A DNA stretch of 36,948 bases, taken from contig NZ_QUZT01000066.1 of assembly GCF_004682045.1 (NCBI RefSeq), positions 1 to 36,948 of the forward strand, in the 5' to 3' direction. The DNA comes from Pseudomonas nabeulensis (lineage in GTDB: Bacteria > Pseudomonadota > Gammaproteobacteria > Pseudomonadales > Pseudomonadaceae). Shown here piece by piece: positions 7,870 through 15,164 of the stretch. The notes under the pieces are model-generated. The model was given only the letters and a program-made list of their open reading frames with translations. It ran no database searches and had not been told where the DNA came from. The stretch's first letter is position 1, and each line of letters starts with the position of its first letter. Both the position numbers and the translations under genes were made by a program.

Positions 7870-9177
7870 TCAACGGCTGCGGGTGATGCTCAAACCTTTG
7901 AGCAGGCTCAGCGCCTGGGCCAGTTGGTAGTCATCGTCCTGCGGCATTGGCTTGGCTTTCACGCCGCTGCCGCTGGGTTGGTCGGCGCCGCCATTGCCAT
8001 TGCCCAGGTGACCTTGCAGGTCAGCCTCTTTGTAGTATTCGCTGTCGGCCTCGTTGGTGATCTTGGCCTTGCGCACTTCGATGTCCGGCACGATGCCCTG
8101 GGCCTGGATCGAGCGGCCGTTCGGCGTGTAGTACAGCGCGGTGGTGATCTTCAGCGCACGGTCATTGTTCAGCGGCAACACGGTTTGTACCGAGCCTTTG
8201 CCGAAGCTGGTGGTGCCCATCAGCACGCCGCGCTTCTGGTCTTGCAGGGCACCGGCGACGATTTCCGAAGCCGAGGCGCTGCCGCCGTTGATCAACACGG
8301 CCAGTGGCACGTTCTCGCTGAGGTCGTTGCCAGTGGCCGAGAAACGCAGCTCGGAATTGGCGATACGGCCCTTGGTGTACACGATCAGGCCCTTGGTGAT
8401 GAAGTGGTCGACCACTTCCACCGCTGCCTGCAACACGCCACCTGGGTTGTTACGCAGGTCGAGCACGATGCCGTTGAGCTTCTTGCCGTTGTCCTTGCGC
8501 AGCTTGGCCAGGGCCTTGGCCACTTCGTCGCCGGTCTTGACTTGGAACTGGGTGATGCGGATGTAACCGTAGCCCGACTCCAGCAACTGGCTCTTCACGC
8601 TCTTGATCGTGATGGTCGCGCGGGTCAGCGTCACGTCGAACGGCGTGCCGCCGTCGCGTACCAGGGTCAGGGTAATCTTCTGGCCGATCTTGCCGCGCAT
8701 CTTGTCGACGGCTTCGGTCATGGTCTGGCCGCGGGTTGGCTGGCCGTTGATCTTGACGATGAAGTCACCGGCCTGGATGCCGGCCTTCGATGCCGGCGTG
8801 TCGTCGATAGGCGACACGACTTTGACGTTGCCGTCTTCGGAGCCGACTTCAATGCCCAGGCCGCCGAATTCACCGCTGGTGCTTTCCTGCAGCTCGGCGA
8901 AATCTTCCGGGCCCAGGTAGGCGGAGTGCGGGTCGAGGTTGCTGAGCATGCCCTTGATGGCATTTTCCAGCAGGGTCTTGTCGTCTACGGGGTCGACATA
9001 GGCTGCCTTGATCCGGTCCATCACCTCGGCAAAGGTGCGCAACTCGTCCAGCGGCAAAGGCGCCTTGGTGGTCGCGGCCGTGGCGGCGGGTGCCGTCTGG
9101 TCGGCGAACGCCAGGGGCGCGCCGATCAGCAGGGCGATGGTCAGGGCCAGCGAAGTGAGGCGGGACAAATGCAGCAT
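7870..9177 (-). CDS. ctpA: Carboxyl-terminal processing protease CtpA (S41)
   Basis: CtpA is a periplasmic serine protease which, in P. aeruginosa, works with the lipoprotein LbcA to degrade peptidoglycan cross-link hydrolases. The protein has 435 aa: signal peptide 1-25 (cleavage AFA-DQ), N-terminal helical part, PDZ domain about 104-175 (GGLGIEVGSE, INGQPTRG), and a C-terminal S41 core. The catalytic serine-lysine pair is visible as Ser302 in GGSASASE and Lys327 in TSFGKGS, with Gln331 nearby, the numbering known for P. aeruginosa CtpA. The tail about 390-415 is Gly/Asp-rich. TAGGAG lies 10 nt before the ATG. It sits between the EnvC-like gene (30 bp upstream) and the deacetylase. Confidence 0.96.
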   Translation of the reverse strand: MLHLSRLTSLALTIALLIGAPLAFADQTAPAATAATTKAPLPLDELRTFAEVMDRIKAAYVDPVDDKTLLENAIKGMLSNLDPHSAYLGPEDFAELQESTSGEFGGLGIEVGSEDGNVKVVSPIDDTPASKAGIQAGDFIVKINGQPTRGQTMTEAVDKMRGKIGQKITLTLVRDGGTPFDVTLTRATITIKSVKSQLLESGYGYIRITQFQVKTGDEVAKALAKLRKDNGKKLNGIVLDLRNNPGGVLQAAVEVVDHFITKGLIVYTKGRIANSELRFSATGNDLSENVPLAVLINGGSASASEIVAGALQDQKRGVLMGTTSFGKGSVQTVLPLNNDRALKITTALYYTPNGRSIQAQGIVPDIEVRKAKITNEADSEYYKEADLQGHLGNGNGGADQPSGSGVKAKPMPQDDDYQLAQALSLLKGLSITRSR

Positions 9178-9207
9178 GTCGAACGAACTCCTAATGTAGA
9201 TGCAGCC

Positions 9208-10503
9208 CTATCCTTGGGACCGGCACCATTGTGCAGGATCGCTCGGGCGACCCTGCTGACGAATAGCGAAGTACAGCGCCGGGGTGTCCTGGCCACCACT
9301 GTTACCGACAGTGGAGATGGATTCACCGGCTTTTACAACATCACCCGCCGACTTGAGTAAAGTCTGATTGTGGCCGTAAAGACTCAAATAGCCATTACCG
9401 TGGTCCAAAATCACCAACAAACCGGCGCCGCGCAACCAATCGGCAAACACCACGCGCCCACCGTGAACGGCATGCACCTGGCTGCCGGCGGAGGCGCTGA
9501 TCATCACGCCATCCCACTTGGCGCGGGTGTCGTCGCCACGGGTTTCACCGAAGCGTGCCAGTAATCGACCATCAACTGGCCATGGAAGTTTGCCGCGAGC
9601 GGAAGCAAAAGGGCCGCCGAAGTTCTCGCCGGCGCTGGAAACCAGCGGGCCAGGGGCTGCGCGCGCCGGTTTGCGCGGTGCCGGTGCATCCGTGGTGGCT
9701 GCCAGCTCGGCCTCACGCTGGCGCTTTTTTTCGGCTTCCTGCTGGGCGATCAGCGCTTTTTGCCGCGCTTCTTCGGCCTCACGTGCCTGGCGGGCCAGGG
9801 TTTCTTCGATGGTTTTAAGGACTTTGGCCAGGTCGGCCTGGTCTTGCTCGCGGGCCTGCAACTTGGCGTCGCGGGCCTTTACGTCGTCGTTGAGCTTGGC
9901 CAGGGCCAGTTGGCGTTGCTTGCGCACCTTGTCCAGTTCGTCACGTTGGACGGTGAGGGCGTTTTTCTGGTCTTCCAGCTGGGATTGCTGGTTGGCGATT
10001 TCCTGCTCGACGTTGACCAGCTGGCGCAGGGTCTCGTTGAAGCTTTTCAATTGCTCCAGACGGGCTTTGCTCAGGTAGTCGTAGTAGGTGAGGGTGCGCG
10101 CGAATTTCTCGGGGTTCTGCTGGTTGAGCAACAGCTTGAGGTATTCCTGGCGGCCATTCTGGTAGGCGGCGCGGGCCTGGATCGCGATCAGGCGTTGCTG
10201 TTCAACGCGTGCGCTCTGGAGTTTTTTTTTCTCACCGTCGAGTCGCTCCAGTTCCGACTCGCTCTTCTTTAGTTCTTTTTGCAGCTCCTGGACTTGCTTC
10301 TCCAGCTTGCCCATCTCGGTTTCCGTGCCGCGCAGGTCTTTTTGCACCCCGGATTTTTCTTCCTGGAGCTTGCCGAGCAGTTTTTTCAGCTCGGTAATGT
10401 CCTGACGCGTAGCGTCCAACTGTTGTTGGGTTTGTGCGCGCTCATCGGCAAACGCCGGTTGGAGCAGGCAGACAAGAGCGAGGGTAATCAAGGCGCGAAG
10501 CAT
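9208..10503 (-). CDS. EnvC-like murein hydrolase activator, degenerate M23 domain
   Basis: The protein has 431 aa: signal peptide about 1-19 (cleavage AFA-DE), a long coiled coil to about residue 265 (Gln/Glu/Lys-rich, with a basic QKALIAQQEAEKKRQRE stretch), an Ala/Pro linker, and a LytM/M23 domain from about 325 to the end. The metal ligands of active M23 peptidases are missing: the first His and the Asp are lost in KWDGVMI (residues 329-335), and the H-x-H motif reads PALYF (408-412), although YGHN is retained. This is the known state of EnvC, which activates septal amidases rather than cutting peptidoglycan itself. The start at 10503 gives a clean signal peptide but has no clear ribosome site. 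Confidence 0.9.
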   Translation of the reverse strand: MLRALITLALVCLLQPAFADERAQTQQQLDATRQDITELKKLLGKLQEEKSGVQKDLRGTETEMGKLEKQVQELQKELKKSESELERLDGEKKKLQSARVEQQRLIAIQARAAYQNGRQEYLKLLLNQQNPEKFARTLTYYDYLSKARLEQLKSFNETLRQLVNVEQEIANQQSQLEDQKNALTVQRDELDKVRKQRQLALAKLNDDVKARDAKLQAREQDQADLAKVLKTIEETLARQAREAEEARQKALIAQQEAEKKRQREAELAATTDAPAPRKPARAAPGPLVSSAGENFGGPFASARGKLPWPVDGRLLARFGETRGDDTRAKWDGVMISASAGSQVHAVHGGRVVFADWLRGAGLLVILDHGNGYLSLYGHNQTLLKSAGDVVKAGESISTVGNSGGQDTPALYFAIRQQGRPSDPAQWCRSQG

Positions 10504-10648
10504 AGAGGCGGGCGACACCAGGGAAATGGACGGCCTAGTATGCCCGCCAACTGCTGCAAAAAAAACGCCCAATTCGGGCGGGAGGGCAAGATAGGTGCCG
10601 AGTGGCGATGTATGGCAATAGGACATCTACCAAACAGTGAAGATCCAA

Positions 10649-10737
10649 TGTGGGAGGGGGCTTGCCCCCGATAGCAGTGTGTCAGCCAAGCATGTGTTAG
10701 CTGACCCACTGCAATCGGGGGCAAGCCCCCTCCCACA
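10649..10737. repeat. REPIN (two inverted REP arms)
   Basis: Two REP arms in inverted orientation, TGTGGGAGGGGGCTTGCCCC at the left and its complement at the right, enclose a partly self-complementary middle (GATAGCAGT ... ACTGCAATC). The element is 89 bp long. It lies in the 257-bp gap between the gpmI 3' end and the EnvC-like gene start, both on the minus strand. Nothing else is recognised in this gap. Confidence 0.93.
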
Positions 10738-10760
10738 CTGTTTTGCGGTGATGCCAGGAA

Positions 10761-12287
10761 TCAGACCAGGATTGACGTGCCGGTCATCTCCACCGGCTTC
10801 TCCAGCCCCATCAGTTTCAGCATGGTTGGCGCCACATCTGCCAGCACGCCGCCTTCACGTACCTTCAAATCACGCTTGCCGACATAGATGAACGGCACCG
10901 GCTCGGTAGTGTGAGCAGTGTGGGCCTGACCGGTGGATTCATCGGACATCTGCTCGCAGTTGCCGTGGTCAGCGGTGATCAGCGCTTCACCCCCCACCTT
11001 TTCCAGGGCCTCGACGATACGGCCGACGCATTTGTCCAGGCATTCCACGGCCTTGGTCGCGGCTTCCAGGTTGCCGCTGTGGCCAACCATGTCACCGTTG
11101 GCGTAGTTGACCACGATCACGTCGTAACGCTGGTGATCAATGGCGTCGACGATCTTGTCGGTGACTTCCGGCGCGCTCATTTCCGGCTGCAAGTCGTAGG
11201 TGGCGACTTTCGGCGATGGGATCAGGATGCGTTCTTCGCCCGGGAACGGTTCTTCACGCCCGCCGGAGAAGAAGAAGGTCACGTGGGCATATTTCTCGGT
11301 TTCGGCGATGCGCAGCTGGGTCTTGCCGTTCTTGGCCAGGTAGTCGCCCAGCACGTTTTCCAGGCTGCCCGGTGCGAAAGCGGCGGGGGCCGGGATGCTC
11401 TTGGCATATTGAGTCAGGCCGACGTAGTGCACTTTCGGCTGGCGCGCACGTTCGAAATCCTTGAAGTCATCTTCGACAAACACGCGGCTCAGCTCGCGGG
11501 CGCGGTCGGCGCGGAAGTTCATGAACACCACGGCGTCGCCGTCTTCCACTTTCACCGGCTCGCCGATGGTGGTGGCCTTGACGAATTCGTCGCTCTCGCC
11601 ACGGGCGTAGGCGGCTTCCAGGCCTTCCTGGGCGGTAGCGGCGTTGAATTCAGCCTGGCCGTCGACGATCAGGTTGTAGGCCTGGGACACGCGGTCCCAA
11701 CGGTTGTCGCGATCCATGGCGAAGTAACGACCGATCAGGCTGGCGATACGGCCCTTGCCGAGGGCGGCGAAGGTGGCGTCCAGCAGTTCGATGGAGGATT
11801 GCGCGCTTTTCGGCGGTGTGTCGCGACCGTCGAGGAAGGCGTGCAGGTAGATCTTGTCGGCACCGCGCTTGAACGCCAGTTCGGCCATGGCGACCAAGTG
11901 GTCCTGGTGACTGTGGACGCCACCGTCCGACAACAGGCCCATGAAATGCACGGCCTTGCCGGCAGCCACTGCTTTATCGACCGCCGCGCAGATAGTCGGG
12001 TTCTCGAAGAACTCGCCATCGCGGATCGCTTTGGTCACACGGGTGAAGTCCTGATAGACCACTCGTCCGGCGCCCAGATTCATATGGCCGACTTCCGAGT
12101 TGCCCATCTGGCCGTCCGGCAGGCCCACATCCATGCCGGAGCCGGAGATCAGGCCGTTGGGCACGGTGGCCACCAGGCGGTCGAGTACCGGCTTCTTCGC
12201 CGCGTAGACCGCGTTGTCGTGGTGGCTTTCACTGTGTCCGAAGCCATCGAGAATTATCAGGACCAAAGGTTTAGGCGTGGTAGTCAT
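10761..12287 (-). CDS. gpmI: 2,3-bisphosphoglycerate-independent phosphoglycerate mutase
   Basis: GpmI interconverts 3- and 2-phosphoglycerate in glycolysis and gluconeogenesis, using two manganese ions and a phosphoserine intermediate. The protein has 508 aa, the usual length. The phosphoserine is Ser64 in MGNSEVGHMN, and metal ligands include Asp14 (IILDGFGHSE). Further conserved segments are SDGGVHSH, FLDGRDTPP, NFRADRARE and TADHGNCE, which carries metal ligands near the C-terminus. The ATG at 12287 follows GAGAGG at a 4-nt spacing; the in-frame upstream extension is not supported. It is transcribed divergently from the rhodanese-grxC-secB cluster. Confidence 0.98.
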   Translation of the reverse strand: MTTTPKPLVLIILDGFGHSESHHDNAVYAAKKPVLDRLVATVPNGLISGSGMDVGLPDGQMGNSEVGHMNLGAGRVVYQDFTRVTKAIRDGEFFENPTICAAVDKAVAAGKAVHFMGLLSDGGVHSHQDHLVAMAELAFKRGADKIYLHAFLDGRDTPPKSAQSSIELLDATFAALGKGRIASLIGRYFAMDRDNRWDRVSQAYNLIVDGQAEFNAATAQEGLEAAYARGESDEFVKATTIGEPVKVEDGDAVVFMNFRADRARELSRVFVEDDFKDFERARQPKVHYVGLTQYAKSIPAPAAFAPGSLENVLGDYLAKNGKTQLRIAETEKYAHVTFFFSGGREEPFPGEERILIPSPKVATYDLQPEMSAPEVTDKIVDAIDHQRYDVIVVNYANGDMVGHSGNLEAATKAVECLDKCVGRIVEALEKVGGEALITADHGNCEQMSDESTGQAHTAHTTEPVPFIYVGKRDLKVREGGVLADVAPTMLKLMGLEKPVEMTGTSILV

Positions 12288-12378
12288 AGATCCTCTCGCG
12301 GCGGTAATAAAGGAAGGCAATTGAAAAGGGAGTGGCAGTTTAAAGCGAAGTTCCGACCACGTCACCGCTTTACGGGGG

Positions 12379-12406
12379 TTGGCCCCCCCTGACGGCTGTG
12401 TATACT
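12379..12406 (+). promoter_or_regulatory. Putative sigma-70 promoter of rhodanese-grxC-secB
   Basis: A -35 box TTGGCC (12379-12384) and a -10 box TATACT (12401-12406) are separated by 16 bp and lie 32 bp upstream of the rhodanese start. The position in the divergent gap with gpmI supports the call. Confidence 0.55.
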
Positions 12407-12438
12407 TACCGCCATTTTAACGCCCTGGAACCTCCTTG

Positions 12439-12852
12439 ATGGTTGATCACCTGATTGCATTTGCCACTGCCCACTACCTGCTCGTGGGTGCCTTCGTCAT
12501 CCTGCTGGCGCTGCTGATCGCTCACGAATTGAGCCGCGGCGGCCGCAGCCTGAGCACGGCGGAGCTGACCGCGCTGGTCAACAAGGATGAAGCCGTGGTT
12601 GTCGATATCCGCCCGGCCAAGGATTTCGCCGCCGGCCACATCGTCGGTGCCCTGAACATTCCACAGGACAAGCTGATCGCGCGCCTGGCCGAGCTGGAAA
12701 AATACAAGGCCAAGACCATCATCCTGGTCGACGCCCAAGGCCAGCACGCCGGCACCCACGCCCGCGAGATGCTCAAGACCGGTTTCACCGCCGCCAAGCT
12801 GTCCGGTGGTATCGGCAGCTGGAAAGCTGACAACCTCCCGCTGGTGAAGTGA
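12439..12852 (+). CDS. Membrane-anchored rhodanese-like protein without cysteine
   Basis: The protein has 137 aa: one N-terminal membrane helix (about residues 5-28) followed by a rhodanese-like domain in the cytoplasm. VVVDIRPAKDFAAGHIVGALNIP (split here by residue 60: VVVDIRPA, then KDFAAGHIVGALNIP) is the typical CH2A-type segment. The active-site loop, normally V-x-x-Y-C-x-x-G, reads ILVDAQGQHAG with Asp98 where cysteine should be, and the whole protein has no cysteine. It is therefore not a sulfurtransferase of the normal kind. It corresponds in position to YibN, which lies before grxC-secB in E. coli. The ATG at 12439 is chosen over the TTG three bases upstream. grxC follows after one base. 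Confidence 0.88.
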   Translation: MVDHLIAFATAHYLLVGAFVILLALLIAHELSRGGRSLSTAELTALVNKDEAVVVDIRPAKDFAAGHIVGALNIPQDKLIARLAELEKYKAKTIILVDAQGQHAGTHAREMLKTGFTAAKLSGGIGSWKADNLPLVK

Positions 12853-12853
12853 T

Positions 12854-13105
12854 ATGAGCCAGGTTGTCGTGTATTCCAGCGATTGGTGCCCTTACTGCAT
12901 GCGGGCCAAGGCCCTGCTTGAGAAAAAGGGCGTTGCCTTCGAAGAGATCAAGGTCGACGGCAAACCCCAGGTGCGTGCCGAAATGGCCCAGAAGGCGGGG
13001 CGCACGTCCGTGCCGCAGATCTGGATCGGCGCCAAGCACATCGGTGGTTGCGACGACCTGTTTGCCCTGGAGCGCGCCGGTAAGCTTGATGCGCTGCTCG
13101 CCTAA
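12854..13105 (+). CDS. grxC: Glutaredoxin 3
   Basis: GrxC is a cytoplasmic dithiol glutaredoxin that reduces protein disulfides and glutathione mixed disulfides with electrons from glutathione. The protein has 83 aa. The active site CPYC is at residues 12-15, and the glutathione-binding segments TSVPQIWIG and GGCDDL are present. It starts one base after the rhodanese stop codon and lies 34 bp before secB, the rhodanese-grxC-secB order common in gamma-proteobacteria. Confidence 0.97.
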   Translation: MSQVVVYSSDWCPYCMRAKALLEKKGVAFEEIKVDGKPQVRAEMAQKAGRTSVPQIWIGAKHIGGCDDLFALERAGKLDALLA

Positions 13106-13139
13106 CCCCTAAAAGACCCCAAGATCACAAGGATCTGCG

Positions 13140-13619
13140 ATGACTGACCAACAGAACACCGAAGCAGCAGAAGCCCAAGGCCCACAGTTCTCGCTGCAGC
13201 GCATCTACGTACGTGACCTGTCGTTCGAAGCGCCGAAAAGCCCGGCCATCTTCCGCCAGGAATGGACCCCAAGCGTCGCGCTGGACCTGAACACCCGCCA
13301 GAAAGCCCTGGAAGGTGACTTCCACGAAGTCGTGCTGACCCTGTCGGTCACCGTCAAGAACGGCGAAGAAGTGGCCTTCATCGCTGAAGTGCAACAGGCC
13401 GGTATCTTCCTGATCCAGGGCCTGGACGAAGCGTCCATGAGCCACACTCTGGGCGCGTTCTGCCCGAACATCCTGTTCCCGTACGCCCGTGAGACCCTGG
13501 ACAGCCTGGTCACCCGTGGCTCGTTCCCGGCACTGATGCTGGCTCCGGTGAACTTCGATGCCCTGTACGCTCAAGAGCTGCAGCGCATGCAACAGGAAGG
13601 TTCGTCGACCGTTCAGTAA
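13140..13619 (+). CDS. secB: Protein-export chaperone SecB
   Basis: SecB is a cytoplasmic tetrameric chaperone that keeps envelope precursor proteins unfolded and hands them to SecA. The protein has 159 aa, of normal length and acidic. Family segments are visible: QRIYVRDLSFEAPKSP near the N-terminus, VVLTLSVTVKNGEEVAFIAEV (in the middle, broken as VVLTLSVTVKN and GEEVAFIAEV), and a C-terminal LFPYARETLDSLVTRGSFP. ATG follows AAGGATCTGCG, with AAGGA 6 nt away. It is the last gene of its cluster and converges on trmL, with a REPIN between. Confidence 0.97.
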   Translation: MTDQQNTEAAEAQGPQFSLQRIYVRDLSFEAPKSPAIFRQEWTPSVALDLNTRQKALEGDFHEVVLTLSVTVKNGEEVAFIAEVQQAGIFLIQGLDEASMSHTLGAFCPNILFPYARETLDSLVTRGSFPALMLAPVNFDALYAQELQRMQQEGSSTVQ

Positions 13620-13635
13620 GTCGACGCGGTAAAAA

Positions 13636-13725
13636 TGTGGGAGGGGGCTTGCCCCCGATAGCGGTGGACCAGTCACAGGTGATGTTGACTGACACTCCGT
13701 CATCGGGGGCAAGCCCCCTCCCACA
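13636..13725. repeat. REPIN
   Basis: A 90-bp element with the same outward TGTGGG arms and a symmetrical middle (GATAGCGGT on the left, CATCGGGGG on the right). It occupies almost all of the convergent gap between secB and trmL, where its hairpin could also end both transcripts. No separate terminator is seen here. Confidence 0.93.
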
Positions 13726-13739
13726 TTTGTTATGCAGTG

Positions 13740-14195
13740 TTATTTAAAGCCCAGTTGGCGCCAGCCTTCGTAGACGGCAACAGCCACGGTGTTGGACAGG
13801 TTCAAACTGCGGCACCCTTCGCGCATCGGCAACCGCAAGCGATGGCCGTCAGGCAGCGCATCCAGCACCTCCGCCGGCAGGCCACGGCTTTCCGGGCCGA
13901 ACAGGAAGGCGTCGCCCTCTGCAAAACTGACATCATGGAACGGCTGCGAACCCTTGGTGGTGAACGCAAACAACCGTGGATGCCCCAGGCTTTCCAGGCA
14001 GCTGGCCAGGTCGGCGTGACGTTTCAGGGTGGCATACTCGTGGTAGTCCAACCCGGCGCGGCGAAGGCGTTTGTCGTCCATGTCGAAGCCCAGGGGCTCG
14101 ATCAAATGCAGGTGGCAGCCACTGTTGGCGCACAGCCTGATAACGTTGCCGGTATTCGGCGGAATTTCTGGTTGAAAAAGGATGACGTGAAACAT
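13740..14195 (-). CDS. trmL: tRNA (cytidine(34)-2'-O)-methyltransferase TrmL
   Basis: TrmL methylates the 2'-hydroxyl of the wobble base of tRNA-Leu using S-adenosylmethionine. The protein has 151 aa, a minimal SPOUT enzyme with no extra RNA-binding domain. The N-terminal motif FQPEIPPNTGNVIR and the C-terminal trefoil-knot segments LFGPESRGLP and REGCRSLNLSNTVAVAVYE are clear. The start at 14195 is preceded by GGAG at a 6-nt spacing. Its ATG overlaps, on the opposite strand, the ATG of the next gene (CATG), so each 5' untranslated region lies inside the other gene. Confidence 0.95.
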   Translation of the reverse strand: MFHVILFQPEIPPNTGNVIRLCANSGCHLHLIEPLGFDMDDKRLRRAGLDYHEYATLKRHADLASCLESLGHPRLFAFTTKGSQPFHDVSFAEGDAFLFGPESRGLPAEVLDALPDGHRLRLPMREGCRSLNLSNTVAVAVYEGWRQLGFK

Positions 14196-14634
14196 GCACG
14201 GCTCCGAAGGTAAAGATGCGCTGCATTCTACCCCCGAAGAGGATCCAAGACCGAAGCTAATGCCGAGGGTCATGGGCTCTTTGGCGATTGTCGGCATGAT
14301 GGTCGGCCTGATGATTGGCCGCCTGACCACTCCCGACCCCGTCGAGCTGCAACAGGTCGAGACCGCAAAGGACGGTGTAGTGGTGTGGTTCAACAGCGAG
14401 CCCAAGCTGCACGGCGAGCATATCGACGGCACCGTGGCGCTGCTCTTCGACGCCCAGGGCAAAGCGGCCAGTGGGCAGCTCAAGGTCAATGACAAGGATG
14501 TGAACTGGCGCATTCGCAAGACCGATGGCGGCCTGCTGCTGAACCTGGTGGCGGCTCGGCCGTTGCGCGGGGAGTGGAGCGGGGAGAAAGCCGATGGCCG
14601 CTGGCGGCTGGAGATCCATCTCCAAGAGCAATAA
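14194..14634 (+). CDS. Small single-pass membrane protein of unknown function
   Basis: The protein has 146 aa. A charged N-terminal tail (about 1-25) precedes one membrane helix at about 26-44 (VMGSLAIVGMMVGLMIGRL), followed by a ~100-residue domain predicted to be beta-rich and periplasmic (VVVWFNSEPKLHGEHIDGT, WRIRKTDGGLLLNLV). No catalytic motif is recognised. AAGGA lies 11 nt before the ATG. It sits where P. aeruginosa has the conserved hypothetical gene between trmL and ntrC. Its last ~80 bp appear to carry the promoter of the downstream small RNA. Confidence 0.82.
   Translation: MHGSEGKDALHSTPEEDPRPKLMPRVMGSLAIVGMMVGLMIGRLTTPDPVELQQVETAKDGVVVWFNSEPKLHGEHIDGTVALLFDAQGKAASGQLKVNDKDVNWRIRKTDGGLLLNLVAARPLRGEWSGEKADGRWRLEIHLQEQ
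14552..14567 (+). promoter_or_regulatory. Putative sigma-54 promoter for nrsZ
   Basis: CGGCTCGGCCGTTGCG fits the sigma-54 consensus TGGCAC-N5-TTGCA at GG, C, C and TTGC with the exact GG-N10-GC spacing. It lies inside the coding end of the preceding gene, about 65-80 bp before the first small-RNA repeat. A start near 14578 would be expected. NrsZ is known to need RpoN and NtrC, but no clear NtrC palindrome was found just upstream. Confidence 0.4.
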
Positions 14635-14938
14635 AAGAGGGAGTTCCCGGCCTGCCTGTACCAGGGCTCCCAAAACGGGGTGAAGCCAGAGGCTTCGGTG
14701 TTAAAGAGGGAATCCCCGGCCTGCCTGTACCGAGGTTCCCGAAACGGGTGTGGAGCGCGACGCGGTTCGCATCAAGCACCCCGGGTGTAAAGAGGGGATT
14801 CTCGGCCTGCCTGTACCAAGGTCCCCGAAACTGGGTAGTACTGGGGTTATTGCAGGGCGCGTGCCAGAGTGGCCAAGGTATCCCAAATAATTTCTCCATA
14901 AAGCGCAAAGCCCCGGAATACGGGGCTTTGGTTTTTTT
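14634..14938 (+). ncRNA. nrsZ: NrsZ-like nitrogen-regulated small RNA, three modules
   Basis: Three imperfect direct repeats of about 48 bp start at 14634, 14703 and 14789. Each contains GGCCTGCCTGTACC flanked by short arms that pair: GGGAG/CTCCC, GGGAA/TTCCC and GGGGA/TCCCC. The arm bases change together, which indicates a real stem. The added T-G pairs are allowed only in plus-strand RNA. A Rho-independent terminator follows at 14907-14938. In P. aeruginosa, NrsZ lies beside ntrC, is induced by NtrBC and RpoN, is processed into three similar modules and affects rhlA and swarming; position and three-part structure match. The 5' end is not fixed by sequence. From 14939 to 15051 nothing further is recognised. 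Confidence 0.75.
14907..14938 (+). terminator. Rho-independent terminator of nrsZ
   Basis: A perfect 9-bp stem AAAGCCCCG (14907-14915) / CGGGGCTTT (14921-14929) with loop GAATA is followed by GG and seven T residues (14932-14938). There is no T tract on the minus strand, so it works for plus-strand RNA. Confidence 0.9.
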
Positions 14939-15051
14939 GGAGTCTCAGTTTTTTTTTGCGCGGTGGATATTTCAGGCTTTAGGTCCGTGCCCGATGCCGG
15001 TTCACGGTGCATTCAAGCGGTGCACAATCCCGAAACTAATGGAGATCCAAA

Positions 15052-15140
15052 TGTGGGAGGGGGCTTGCCCCCGATGGCGGTGTATCAGTCACAGGTGTAG
15101 TGACTGATCTACTGCTATCGGGGGCAAGCCCCCTCCCACA
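15052..15140. repeat. REPIN
   Basis: An 89-bp element with outward TGTGGG arms and a symmetrical interior (GATGGCGGT / ACTGCTATC). It lies in the convergent gap between the nrsZ terminator and the ntrC 3' end, ending 24 bp before the ntrC stop codon. Confidence 0.93.
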
Positions 15141-15164
15141 TTGGATCTTCAGTGGATTTGAGAC

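Noticed and set aside
10911..12392. Long plus-strand frame opposite gpmI
   Set aside because: Antisense shadow of a clearly real gene; no ribosome site and no recognisable domain.
14486..14908. Minus-strand frame encoding repeats of the type RFG-GTGRPG-PSL
   Set aside because: The apparent protein repeat is only the reverse reading of the three small-RNA modules, whose stem pairing and terminator show that the plus strand is the functional one.
15006..15024. Two direct GGTGCA copies considered as NtrC sites
   Set aside because: They are direct, not inverted, repeats, and lie downstream of the nrsZ terminator with no promoter near.
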